This document shows positions 35,882 through 47,644 of a stretch of DNA of 64,000 nucleotides, in pieces. Position 1 is the stretch's first letter; each line of letters starts with the position of its first letter. Origin of the DNA: Adineta steineri. Lineage: Eukaryota; Rotifera; Eurotatoria; Adinetida; Adinetidae. A model generated the notes under the pieces. It saw nothing but the letters and a program-made list of their open reading frames with translations, was not told the DNA's origin and did no database searches. The translations under genes and the position numbers were made by a program. The stretch is from positions 405,334 to 469,333 of the forward strand of contig CAJNOI010000070.1 of NCBI GenBank assembly GCA_905250115.1, written 5' to 3'.

Positions 35882-36690
35882 ATACATTTGTTGTTCGTGT
35901 ATCATTTCTGTTGTTCTAATTCGTTCTTCTGTTATCTGTCGTAAAAAGTTTTAAAATATCAACAAAAAGTATGTTGAAAAATGACTGTGATAAATGAGAA
36001 TATTGTATTTACTTAAAAGATCAACAAATTCATTCATACATTCTAGAAACTGATACATTTATTATAGCGATTGTGTGACATGTTGAGTTACCATAATTCA
36101 ATCATTATATCAATAGCAGCGAATTATTAAAAGATCAGAAGTGTTGAAATACAGAAATTATATTAGATAACTTTTACAAATACAAAAATCTATTTAGTTA
36201 AATTTGTTGTAATGATAACTTAAGTTGGATTACATGTTTATTTATTAGGTCAAACAAACTAAACGGTAGAAATTCTTCATTTGTTATCTTAATCGCGACA
36301 GTAATAAAAGTAAAAAGAAATTTTAAGATCATCCATCTTTTCTTGTATTGAAACTTATAAATTATTTGTATTTTACTTCACGATATACTTGTGAAACGTT
36401 GATTCAAAATAATGAATTTATTTTTTTGAAAAACCATCGGTTTGTTTAAAAGGAGAAGGAAAAATCATGAGATAAAGATTGATAAAATACAGTATGAAAT
36501 TGGTCACTTTTTATGATCATACTCATAGGGAAAGTATCTTAGTTCGAATGATGTTGACATAATGGATGAACAGGTTGTTTCTTGCGTCCAGAAATGTCAA
36601 TCAGTTTTAGTAATAACACTATTCCTATTGGTATAGATAAAGAGTTTTTATTTTTTTTCTTTATATTCGCATCTCTTCTACTAGAATCTT
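35882..36690. other. Inverted copy of the receptor spacer
   Basis: Reverse complement of spacer sequence found 3' of the minus-strand receptors, including the block near 19740-19890. No coding sequence. Confidence 0.65.
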
Positions 36691-36907
36691 CTGAATAATC
36701 TTTGCAGAGAGAGTGATGGCTATTATTTCACATATATACAACTATTTGTACTATTCTTAAATGATAATATACAATCGAAAAAATAGCATTCTTGCACCTT
36801 TTTTTTGTTCTTCACTTCTCTTTTCTCTATTGAGAAATTTAATACAGTCATATATTGATTTAAAAAAACAGTAGCATTACATAGTAATAAAATCTTTTTG
36901 ACATTTA

Positions 36908-37663
36908 TTGATAAGAATTATTATTCTTTTATTTTTATATTATATTTTACTTTCAACTATATCCATGTTATCTATAACGTATGTCGTGTTTTTCTTCTAC
37001 ACAACAGTGATCTTGGCATCATCAAATTGTGATGCAAGTAAGAAGAATTTTGTTTGTGTCATTAAAAGAAAAATAGAAAAAATAAATAAATATTAATTTT
37101 ATGAGAAAATCAAATAGAATATTACTGAAATTGTTTAGGTATTACTGCTTCTCAATTAAAAGCTATTATGCCTCGATCTAAACATTTGGAATATTTAAAT
37201 AATATCGATAGAGCAATGGAAGAAGGATTAATTAATACTTGTGCTCGAAAATCAGCTTTTTTCTTCACAAATAGCTCATGAAAGTGGTGAATTGCGTTAC
37301 ATGGAAGAATGAGAACTACATAAAAACTATGAAGATTGAAAAGATTTAGGTAATAGTCAGGAAGGAGATGGAAAAAAATTTAAAGGTCGTGGTCCAATTC
37401 AATTAACGGGTCGAGCCAATTATAAAGAAGCTGGAAAAGCATTACAGTTAGATTTCATCAATCATCCTGAAAAAGTGAAAACACGTGAAGTTGGATTTCG
37501 AACGAGTGTATGGTTTAGGAAAAAGCACAAATTGAATGCATTAGTCGATAAAAATACACTCGAATCATTTCGAATGATTACTAAACGAATTAATGGAGGT
37601 TCGAGGGGACAAGTTGATCGAGAAAAGTATTGGGTAAAAGCAAAACATGCATTGGGATGTTGA
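36908..37663 (+). pseudogene. GH19 chitinase-like gene, disrupted
   Basis: An N-terminal hydrophobic exon (36908-37037, MIRIIILLF... to SSNCDA) has a GTAAGA donor, and the acceptor TTGTTTAG precedes 37139. The second exon starts GITASQLKAIMP, typical of GH19 enzymes, which hydrolyse chitin by an inverting mechanism. One extra T in the run near 37258 breaks the frame just before the catalytic-Glu region (QIAHESGELRYMEE). Two in-frame TGA codons follow, about 37309 and 37340. The rest is open: GDGKKFKGRGPIQLTGRANY, then FRTSVWF, ITKRINGG and a terminal KAKHALGC. The sequence is close enough to living homologues that the loss looks recent. GH19 genes in animals are rare and those of rotifers are thought to be bacterial acquisitions. 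TGA reassignment is excluded, because other genes here use TGA as a stop. Confidence 0.85.
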
Positions 37664-39133
37664 ACTAAAAAAAAGAAACTGATGATTGATTGCTAATAAA
37701 ATATGATTCTTTCTGATAGTGTTAAGAAACGATATTATATATATGTATATATACCACTTGTGATAAAAGATAGTCTTTCTAGAACTCAACAAAAAGAGTT
37801 AATTAATGTAGTACATTCGGAGCTAAGGACTCTTAAATGTTGACTATATTGTTCTACACAATTGATAAGTACCTGAAGATATTATCAAGTAAATAACAGT
37901 ATTTACTGTAGTAATCTATCATAATATGAAGGCGAGTTATATTTCAGTTAAAAGATCAATGAATTCAATTGCTATTAGCAGTTCAATTTCCAAGACCTAA
38001 AATAATTCTTGAAGTCTTGCCAATGATATATATATGCGAACTTAAACATATCTGTGAAAAAATACATTGTTCTGTACGTTCGAACTTGAAGAACATTTCT
38101 TTTTACAACACATCAAACAGTTTTCTAGGGAGTAATTAAATTTCATATAAATCTCTTCTAAAGAAAAGTAGCTTTTAAAGAATCATAAAGACTAATAAAC
38201 ACATCACTCTTTTTTCAATTATCAATAACGTTTCAACATTTTTCTCTCGTCACTATTCTATCTAATGAAATGCAGCAAATATTATGAAAAGATGTTATCT
38301 ATAAAAATATAATTCTCATTTATCTACTAAATATATTTTTAATTTAGAAAATGACATCCCATATAATTACTGATAAAATAAATTGTCAGCTTATTTTGTT
38401 TTTATCACATCCTTTTTGATAGAAATTCTTTTTAGTTTTTCTGTAATTAAATGATTGCAAAAAATGAAGTAAATGTACTTTTAATAATTTCCCTTTGCTC
38501 TGTTATCCACATCTGTAAGTAAGTGTTTGAAAATGAGTATAGATGGTGTACTGCTTTTGTTTTCATGCAGTTATGAGAACTACACATGCAGTTTTTAACC
38601 GTATGAAAATTAAAATTATTGTAATAGTAGTTCTTTAATACAAAATAAAGAGTTAGAAAATAAAACATAAAATAACGCTAGGAAGTATAGAAGTATTTCA
38701 AAAGAATAGATTGCTTACGGTATTGCACAATTAGCGTAACTATAAATGGTGATTCTCTATAATTATTGATTACAAAGTCCTAACAAATCGTTATTCTTTA
38801 TTTATAAAAATAGTCAGTATGATTGATCGTTATACGACCGTAGATAATTTGTTTCAATATGTACAATCTAAAATAATAGTATATACCGTTGTTGGTTCAT
38901 CGACTTACTGTTTCCTCGTCAATAGGGCATATGTGAAAAATTAACCTATTATTATTAGAATAAGCATACCATAATTTAAACTTCGAAATATAGCGACCAG
39001 GAGCTATTTTTATATATATAATGACACTGGCGAATGATTTTCATATAGTATTAATATTTGATAAATATCATTGGTAAAATAATAAGCAGTTAATGTTTCT
39101 AGATTGTCTACGTACGCAAGAGATTCATAAACG
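37664..39133. other. Intergenic, nothing recognised
   Basis: AT-rich spacer between the chitinase relic and the next receptor gene. No conserved motif found. Confidence 0.55.
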
Positions 39134-40093
39134 ATGGGAGATTCTTCTGAGCATATTCGCCTGATCAAATATGCTGTCCTTCAGACTACAATTGTACCAT
39201 CAATACTTTGTGATGTTCTAGCCTTCGCATATGTTATTCGTTATTGGCGTCGAGAGATTATTAATGCACCACAAAATCATACTGTTTTATGTTTACTCAT
39301 AGTTAGTTTCATACAGAAAACTACGGATTTACCAATGTCTCTATATCTTCTTCGTTGGGGTACTACTTTTCGACAAACAAATACATTTTGTGTAATATGG
39401 GGTTGGGTGGATTATTCATTGCTTGCTATTAGTTTACATTTGATAAGTTGGTGTAGTATTGAAAGACATTTATTTGTTTTTCATGGTTTAATGATGAAAA
39501 AGAGATCATGTTTAATTTTATTCCATTATATTCCCATGATCCTATGTTTATTATATGCACCATTATTCTATCTTTCTGTCATCATTTTTCCAAGCATGTG
39601 TACGAATGTTTGGGACTATACATATATGTTTTGCGGTGGTGGATGTTATGGTTCCGTTCCATTTTGGGGTACTTTCGACTGGTTATTTAATTATGCTTTA
39701 TGGTTATTCATTATATTATTTGCAAATCTTCTACTTTTCTATCGTTTTACCCGACAAAGAATCCGACATCAACAACCTATTCAATCGAGACATAAGATTC
39801 GTATGATTATTCAGTTGGGTTTTATTTCAATTCTTTATTTAGTTTTTATGTCTCCAGAAATTGTCTTAGGTGTTATCGAGGCTTTATGGTCACCGACATT
39901 TGGAATTGATGTCGAAGTTAATTATTTATATTATATTTGCAATTTTATTAATCAATTCTTACCATTTGTTATAGTTCGTTCACTACCCGGAATACGTAAA
40001 GAATTAAATATATGGTTTCAACGTATAAGACGACGCAATGATGTAGCCATACGAGTACATCCACTCATGACTGGAACTGTTCTACATAGATAA
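39134..40093 (+). CDS. 7TM G-protein coupled receptor, unrelated to the array
   Basis: Single-exon 319-residue protein with seven hydrophobic segments. TM1 is about 15-37 (TTIVPSILCDVLAFAYVI), TM2 50-70, TM3 90-112 (VDYSLLAISLHLISWCSIERH), TM4 127-150, TM5 180-205 (YALWLFIILFANLLLFY), TM6 223-245 (MIIQLGFISILYLVFMSPEI) and TM7 262-283 (YLYYICNFINQFLPFVIV). The TM3 end has ERH in place of DRY, keeping the arginine, unlike the array family. Helix 8 is basic (RSLPGIRKEL). A Cys at the extracellular end of TM3 (TFCVIWGW) and several in ECL2 (SMCTNVWDY, CGGGCYGS) allow the usual disulfide. This type of short orphan rhodopsin-like receptor is numerous in bdelloids. Ligand unknown. No frameshift or intron seen. 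Confidence 0.85.
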   Translation: MGDSSEHIRLIKYAVLQTTIVPSILCDVLAFAYVIRYWRREIINAPQNHTVLCLLIVSFIQKTTDLPMSLYLLRWGTTFRQTNTFCVIWGWVDYSLLAISLHLISWCSIERHLFVFHGLMMKKRSCLILFHYIPMILCLLYAPLFYLSVIIFPSMCTNVWDYTYMFCGGGCYGSVPFWGTFDWLFNYALWLFIILFANLLLFYRFTRQRIRHQQPIQSRHKIRMIIQLGFISILYLVFMSPEIVLGVIEALWSPTFGIDVEVNYLYYICNFINQFLPFVIVRSLPGIRKELNIWFQRIRRRNDVAIRVHPLMTGTVLHR

Positions 40094-40673
40094 TATTGAC
40101 ATATAATTTGATTACATTTTTGTTTTACGAAATATGTATAAAATATTTAATCTTTTTAATATGTTGAATCAATAATTTTGAAATGATAACAATTACTAAA
40201 GGCAGCTAAACTTTTTCCATTATTTTCTAATTATATATCGATTGGTTGAATTGTCTGACATATTAGTATAGTGACTAGCTATCAAAAACATACACTAATA
40301 TCAGTCATCTAATTCAAAATAGATGAGAGTCTTCTCAGTTCTAATCGCTCTGATACCTATAGATTGATTCTTAAGATATCAATTGATGAGCTTCATTCTA
40401 GTTGCTTATGATTATCATTAAATCCGAATCATATGTATTCTAAAAAGATCTTTTTTGTGTGTTCACTCTATTCCTATACTCTCCCTTACTAATATGTCAA
40501 ATTTCAGCGAATTATAACAGAACATTATATTACGATTATCAGTTCCTATTTGAGACAATTGAGAACCTATGCATATATGATAAAGCAAGTGGTTCGATAT
40601 ACGTATTTTTATTCTTTCATATTTAGAATTGAAAATTCATTAAAAAAACATTATATAATATTTTACTAATAAA
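40094..40673. other. Intergenic between convergent genes
   Basis: 3' flanks of the receptor and ceramidase genes. Nothing else recognised. Confidence 0.6.
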
Positions 40674-41651
40674 TTAATGAGTTTTTATTTGGTTAATTGA
40701 TTTATCTTTTGAATAATCTACATAAGGTAATCCAAACCAAAATCCAATATGCAAATGTTCTAATGGTTTAAATATTTTCTTCGACGATTCCCCATTTATT
40801 TGAAATTCGTTATATTTCATTGATAAATGTCGCATGGCTTCACTACATACAACTCCAATATAACTGTCAAAACCACAAAAAATATGCCACCATGCATGTA
40901 ATTGTGGATTAAATCCATCTATACTATTCATTCGTTCACATAATTGTTGATCAATAATCCAACATATACAAGCTGGAACTAATAAACCAACATATACTAT
41001 AACTAAATACATTATTTTATATGTATAATGTTGTGTTTGTCGATATAAATAAATTAATTTAATAATTCCTCCTAAAACCATCAAAGTAAAATGAACTTGA
41101 AATACTAATACAAATGTTTGTAAACTATGTACATAAGTCCATAAAAAACCATAAAATATTCCACATAAAATTAATATATCAGTTGGAGATATTCTACTGA
41201 CTAATTTTACTTTATTCATACGAAATAAAATAAACCACCAAACAATCATTGAATAAACCATTGGTAATTCATCTGCCATTTGACCAAAATGTGTTAATGT
41301 ACCATGAAAATAAGCTGAACCAAATCCAACTAATCCAAAGGATAAACTAAGTAATAAAAAACGATGTTCAATTTTATTATACAAACCTCGAATTATTAAT
41401 ATTATCGATAATAAACACATAAGTAAACTTGAGATACAATTCCAAAATTCAGCAATATAATATGTTACAGCATAATTACGTTCGCACCAATCAATTGAAC
41501 TTGTACTAGGAGACCAATAACCAATTTTACTGTCAAGTTTTGATTCAAAATGTTTAACATCAGATGGATTTAAATGACTTAACAATAATGATCGTCCTTC
41601 AATAGCAACTGACAGGAAAAATATATCAAAAATAATAGTAGATAGTGACAT
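40674..41651 (-). CDS. Alkaline ceramidase (ACER family)
   Basis: Intronless 325-residue membrane enzyme that hydrolyses ceramide to sphingosine and fatty acid, normally in the ER or Golgi. The family blocks are present in order: GYWSPSTSSIDWCERNY, IAEFWNCISSLLMC, VGFGSAYFHGTLTHFGQMAD followed by ELPM, and QLHAWWHIFCGFDSYIG. The zinc-binding histidines of the family correspond to YFHGT and to both His of HAWWH; the Asp of QMADELPM is the conserved acidic partner. All catalytic residues are therefore in place. About six or seven hydrophobic helices are visible, as expected. The N-terminus before GYWSP is longer than usual (about 42 residues) and starts with a hydrophobic stretch; it may be a signal-anchor, or the true start may be an internal Met or an upstream exon. 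Assignment to the family is firm. Confidence 0.93.
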   Translation of the reverse strand: MSLSTIIFDIFFLSVAIEGRSLLLSHLNPSDVKHFESKLDSKIGYWSPSTSSIDWCERNYAVTYYIAEFWNCISSLLMCLLSIILIIRGLYNKIEHRFLLLSLSFGLVGFGSAYFHGTLTHFGQMADELPMVYSMIVWWFILFRMNKVKLVSRISPTDILILCGIFYGFLWTYVHSLQTFVLVFQVHFTLMVLGGIIKLIYLYRQTQHYTYKIMYLVIVYVGLLVPACICWIIDQQLCERMNSIDGFNPQLHAWWHIFCGFDSYIGVVCSEAMRHLSMKYNEFQINGESSKKIFKPLEHLHIGFWFGLPYVDYSKDKSINQIKTH

Positions 41652-44600
41652 TTATCACACAATATCGAATTTATAATTTAATTGTGCTGTTATTTCATAG
41701 AAACAGATAACAATGTTTTTAATCTGTTTAGTTAACAACCTTGATAATGTCTAAAAAGAAAATCAACTATTACATATTATACTTCGGTCTCAGAAAAAAC
41801 TAGCATTTTTGTTCATGAACGATAACAATATTGTAATTTCAATTTCTATAATGATCTTTTTGATATACAAACCTCATACTATGATAAATAAACTCATTAT
41901 TTATTTTTATATATTTACTGCGAGGGGATAGTAGCTAGAAATAATTTATCTGTATATTTCTTATATGTATAACGATTGAATTTGTATTTCTAAGATATTT
42001 TATTTAATATGTTTATGAATATTGCATTCGATTTGCTCAACTAATTTCAAAAATCAAAAAGATGCTTGTAAAAACTTCCTACATAAAAATATGAAGAAAT
42101 AGAAATGCGAGAAGATAATGCAGTAGTTTAAAGGTAAAAAAAAAATACTACGTTTAAAATGGTTGAAAAAAAAAAAAGTTTTCTAGCATTTCCAATTTAT
42201 ATAATAACGGAAGTGAAATATGATAAGAAAAATAGTAATTCTTGAGATGATGTCATCGTATTGCTAACTAGAAGGTAAAAACGGAATAGATATCTTATTC
42301 AAGTATTTTCAGATCGTCTACATTCATTTTCTATAATAAATATATTCGATTCTCTACCCTGAACTATACAATATTTTTTATTACTTTGATATTTTAATAA
42401 ATTGACAATTTTATGATTTACTACTCCATTATTCGATATGTCTTATTTGATCAAGGTAAAATTATTCTTGTGTATCTATCCTTTTAACTATAGCCTTGAT
42501 TGTTGCCATGTGACACTTTTATGAAGAGCATAAACTGTATGGACTATTTCTTTCTATTTCTATTCGGAATAAAATTATATACTATATAGATTCTCATACT
42601 TGTATAGTGCAATAATAAGAAAACTGTTTCATTACTCATTAATATATAAAGTTATTTCGTATTAAATTGATACAATTACTTACTTATTCTGTAGAAGGAT
42701 TATTACTTTCTGTTTCTATGCACTCCTACTAAATATATACGTATACATGTATACCGTTTTTTTTTCTTTCTCTGTTGTCAACAAAGAACGAAAAAATTGT
42801 ATTTTTATTATAACGCAGATTAAAACAGCACCTGTTTCACAAATAGAATAAATTCATAATTATTTTACAGCAGGCTATTGTTTCAAAGAAGACAAAAAAA
42901 TATACTGGCACCTACAGATATTTTAATTATTACGAAACAATTGTTCGATTTGATGGAAACCTTTAGTTATGTAATCTATATTCCTATTAAGTTAACAATC
43001 ACCATATATAATAAAGAATCCATATTTGGATGGTTAAATAAGAAGAATAAAAGAAAACGTTTACAAAACTTGATCTTTGTTCTCACTAAAACTTATTAGA
43101 TTTCAAAAGCAATGACGTATTAATGGAAAGACTATTTCTTCATCATTAACCAAAAGTGATCAATATTTTAAAAGAGATATTCTTATGAAAAGTTCATGTC
43201 TGATAAAGAAAACTTTTCATCAATTATATTATCTTCAATGACTAACAAAATTTAACTTTTAGAATCTTTTTTTTATAACGCATTCTTGTTATAGGGTCTT
43301 TCGTAGAAAAGATGTCGTTCTTTTTTCTTTTATAAAATATTATAACAGTAGAAATCTTCTTTAAAAAAAAGACAACAACTGATAACACTTGTTTTTTTAC
43401 TTATGAAACATATTTAAACTGAATATTTAATAACTGTTCTTCTATTCAATATAAACATCTATTGAGAAAATCATTTGTTATAGTTGAAAGACTGTTGATC
43501 TATTAAAAGAATAGCAAAAATAAGGTGAACTCATATTTACAACTTAGTAAACAATCAAAATTATTCATTCATATCCTTCACATCATTTTTCTCAAACCTT
43601 AAACAATCTATTCTAATTCAAGAATGATAAATCATACCGGAATATTTTATGCATTTATACTTGTTTCACTGTAAACCATCCGATAAATCTCTTGGATGTT
43701 ATATAAGCGATAAAAGAAAACATAAACACATAGCAACGCTCGCTATCAAAAAAAAATGAAAATATTTAATTATTAACCATTCTTTTTCTACATGAGTCAG
43801 GCTTCCTTTACACACATATAATGCGCAAATGAGATAAGAATATTTTTTACCTATTTTCTTATTGTAGATGGATATACAACGTGAGCAGTAAAAAACAGGA
43901 AAGAAAAGAATATTAAAATGTTTTTTTGACCTGTAATGCATCTATATTCATATGGAACAAGCAGCAGTCTTCGTTTCTTTTTAAATAATATTTGTATGCA
44001 AAAAGTTATAAAATAAATTGTTAGTTTTAGACACAAAAATAAATGCTAAAAGATTTTGAAATTTACGAATAGTATGTAACAATAAAACGAATCATAACTG
44101 TATATACGTATCTTATGATTTCTTTCAAAAGAGATTAATAGAAAATTGTACTCATTTTTCTGATTCATTTTTGCAATTGTATTTATAGAACTATTCTAAA
44201 AAATATTATCAATTTATAAAATAAAGAATAATTAATCTCAACAATTAATTGATGTTGCATAGAATGAAATAGGTTGTTTTTTCTATTATTTTTCCTATAA
44301 ATAATGAACTTTTCGTACAAAAGTGTTTTGCTGTTTATAATATACTTGAAGGAAAAATAAATTTCATACAATCTTGTGGATTTGAACATGCACAAGATAT
44401 TTGATAAGAGTTATTAGAAATTATTAGATTGATAAGTTTTTGTTTCTCTAATACATAAACTAATCAATTCAAAAAGCAATCTGTTCTAATTTTTTACGAA
44501 ATACTGCGAAACGTAATATACAATGAGGTAAATATTCAGAGAAAGATTGAACATGATATTCATAAAAATATGTTTATATTATCGAGCATCAGTTGATAAT

Positions 44601-45499
44601 CAAATTCTTTATACTTAATAATCAGAATACTATGAATATGAAATTTTGAATTATAAAATCGAATTTATTTGATTATTTAGAGTTTGTTATTCTAGGCTAG
44701 TCTGTACAACAAAATAATAGGTACATGAAGTTTGAAGTATTGATCGAACATAGTTTGTTGAATATGCATTTCAATTTTAAGATGTAATTAAGTTATCAAA
44801 GACAATAAAACAATAATGTATCAAATCATTACATAATAAATATATCAACAATCAATTTGATGACATATTTCAAAATGCCATAGTTTTTATAGTAACTCAG
44901 ATGGAAAACTGATTAAATAAATATTTTTCTTTAATTTTCTATTCACAATCTTAGAATTAATATATTAAAAGAGCTCGTTTATACTTTTCCGATATTAACA
45001 GATATATATATAGTTTTGTACGCTCTGTTTTCTTTCGACAAACAAAGACAAGGAAATATATACAAACCAATCGTAATACTAAAAAATATTCTAGCTCACA
45101 TGCTTGAATATTATGCTTACAATTATATNNNNNNNNNNNNNNNNNNNNNNNNNNNNNNNNNNNNNNNNNNNNNNNNNNNNNNNNNNNNNNNNNNNNNNNN
45201 NNNNNNNNNNNNNNNNNNNNNNNNNNNNTTAAAGTTCGATTTACTGGCATTGTATATCAATATTCAATCATCGATACTCTTAAGATGATATACAGATTTT
45301 CATTTTTTATTGAAATCAAAGATAAAACTTATGATATTCGTTTTTGCTATTTAAAATCCAGATGGCATTTAACTCACCTTATATAGATATTTATATAAAA
45401 TAGTGTATGCAGTATTTTATTAAAAACAAAACCAATAAAACCAACGCGCTTGTTAAATAAAACTAGCTGTATATTTCAAATATTCTAGTGACTTAGGCT
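41652..45499. other. Long gene-poor region with an assembly gap
   Basis: AT-rich, many short homopolymer runs, no recognisable coding sequence. Short open frames at 42878-43099, 43699-44036 and 44183-44395 lack any domain-like composition. The 100-N gap lies at 45129-45228. Confidence 0.5.
45129..45228. other. Assembly gap of 100 N
   Basis: Exactly 100 N, the usual placeholder for a scaffold join of unknown size. Synteny across this point depends on the scaffolding evidence. Confidence 0.95.
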
Positions 45500-45570
45500 A
45501 GGATGTGGGTATTACGCTAATCTTATTAAGACACGTACACTACCCCTCACTCACATCCTCACCTACACCC
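45500..45570. repeat. Telomere-like foldback element 5
   Basis: Short G arm (GGATGTGGGT), spacer of about 40 bp, then C arm (CCCCTCACTCACATCC, CACCTACACCC). Confidence 0.55.
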
Positions 45571-46895
45571 ATAGCCATCCCTTTCTTAGAAAATTCGATG
45601 TGCTTTGAAGAAAAATTTCAGAAATCGACAACCACATTTCTGATAGTGTACCTAGCAAAAAACGATGAATGTGATCGAAGTTTTGATGTTGCAGCTAGGT
45701 AGCCAAGAGCAATCATTTCTGATAAAAAAACTCGACTGGAAATTGTTTTGTTTTGATGAAGTTACGGAACTTTTACTGAAAACATCGCCATGTAGGCCGA
45801 TTTATACGGTTAGTTTTCTTGTTTGTGAAGCATGTTTCTGACCCTATAACTTTCTTAATAGGTGAGCTAGCGCGGTCAACCAATGGTCGTTTTGTAGAAT
45901 GTGTTTACTGCACATTTTCTTCATACAGACAAATTTACAATCACTTGTTTCCCTGTAGAAAAAATGATTATTGAAATCTAGTCAGGTCTGTTTGACTACC
46001 ATGTATGGTAAAAGGCATCGACAGTCGCTGTTACAATTTGTCATAGATATTAACTCAAATCTTGGGAACCTTTGAAATCAATTAGGAAATATTTGCAAGG
46101 TTTATTAAAGACTCAATTGAAGATATGCGATTAGCTTGATGTCAATTGGCGCTTTAACATCATTCTGCAATTTACCCAGTAGAAAGTCTGATAATGAATT
46201 AAGACGATGACTGACAGATCAATATCTTTCAAAATCGAATCAAAGATAATGCTAATTCTAGCTCAAGAAATTGACAATACTGATTTTCATCGCGAGATCA
46301 TCGCGGAGCAAAATCTCTTTAAATTTAAATTTTTAAAATTTTTGCTACTATAAGGAAAGGCAACGAAATAAGCTCATAGTCGATATGAGATTAGATGTAT
46401 GAAGTTTTGTTGGAAGACCATATTATGAAAGATAAAAAAGATATTATTATGGTAATATTAGCCATTCGGGATCCATTCCAATTAGGATAAAGCACAGATG
46501 AGTGCTCACAGTCAATATTCAATTCATGTTTGCTATGAGTTCAAAAACAAACAATTAAAAGTTCACAAATTAATATGGAATAATTCGCATAACAAGTTCA
46601 GCTGTCGTACCCATCGTTAAATTCCTGCAATTCATCGGTTGTTGTAGTTGGCTTTCGATTACCCTGTGGATGTGAAAAAGGCACAACCAATGTACTCGTT
46701 TGTTGGTTTTGAGAAACACTTTCAGATCTTTCAGATCTTTCTGATCGCCCTTGATAAGACACAGATGATCCTAATGAATATATAAAAAAATAATATTATA
46801 TTGAAAAGAACATAGGGCTCGTCCGCAGGTAACGCATTCACGCTTCCAGACCCTTTGATTCATCATTTATCTCAGACGATTAAGTGTAGTGCTTT
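45571..46895. other. Non-coding, nothing recognised
   Basis: Less AT-rich than the preceding region, but no open frame with recognisable content. It may be the eroded flank of the repeat complex that follows. Confidence 0.45.
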
Positions 46896-46904
46896 GAAAC
46901 TTAT

Positions 46905-47522
46905 AAGGGAACATACCGAGGCGTTCAAGCCCTTAAGGTCCCATCTTTTGACCATAAGTAGACTTCAGCGAGGTATGAAAAATTTAAACATAATTCGTCC
47001 CGTTGTGCCTTTCTTTCGGAATTATGACCGTTTTACTGAATTGTCGATATGTCACAATCTGTTTCAGAAGAATTCGAAAGACACATATTCGATCTGAAAT
47101 TTTGCCCGTAGATAGATCTCATCGTACTTACAATCTTCTACGAGTCTAAGCCTGCATTGGTTGTATCTTCACAACGGAATGAATTTCCAAGACAAATCAG
47201 CGTTTTTCGCTTCATTGATAAAGCACGAGATTTTCGCAATTGGATGATCTCCAGACGTAAGCATCAGTTCAAACTGAAACTTGTAAAAGATTGTAAGTAC
47301 GATGAGATCTATTTATAAGCATAATTTCAGGTCGAATATATATCATTCGAATTCTTCTGAAACAGCTTGTGACATATCGAGAATTCAGTAAAACGGTCAT
47401 AATTCCGAAAGAAAGGCACGACGGGATGAATTATCTTTAGGTTTTTCATACCTCATCGAGGTCTACTTACGGTCAAGATATGGGGCTTTAAGGGCTTGAA
47501 CACCTCAGTATATTCCCTCGTT
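46905..47522. repeat. Inverted repeat 1 (about 237-240 bp arms, 141-bp loop)
   Basis: The left arm (46905-47141) and the reverse complement of the right arm (47283-47522) agree over their full length. Examples are TTCGGAATTATGACCGTTTT, CTGTTTCAGAAGAATTCGAA and AGATCTCATCGTACTTACAA. Differences are mostly single-base. Transcribed, it would make a long hairpin. The loop has no ORF of note. No clear target duplication was found. Confidence 0.85.
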
Positions 47523-47644
47523 AGTGCATCGACGCATGTTAGAGAGTTGTTCTATGTTTATAGGTTTCGCCTCAAGTGCCTTGATAATCTTGAAGTGGGT
47601 GAATATGACAGTCAATGAAAGACCCTCACCCTTACCCTCCAGAT

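Noticed and set aside
37475-37663. Independent small gene
   Set aside because: It is the 3' end of the disrupted GH19 chitinase, in the same frame as the preceding homologous segment.
36908-37663. TGA read as an amino acid (alternative code) to rescue the chitinase
   Set aside because: Other genes, such as those ending at 37663, use TGA as a stop, and the chitinase also has a frameshift.
46855-47097. 80-residue plus-strand frame
   Set aside because: It lies in the left arm of inverted repeat 1 and is not preserved in the right arm.
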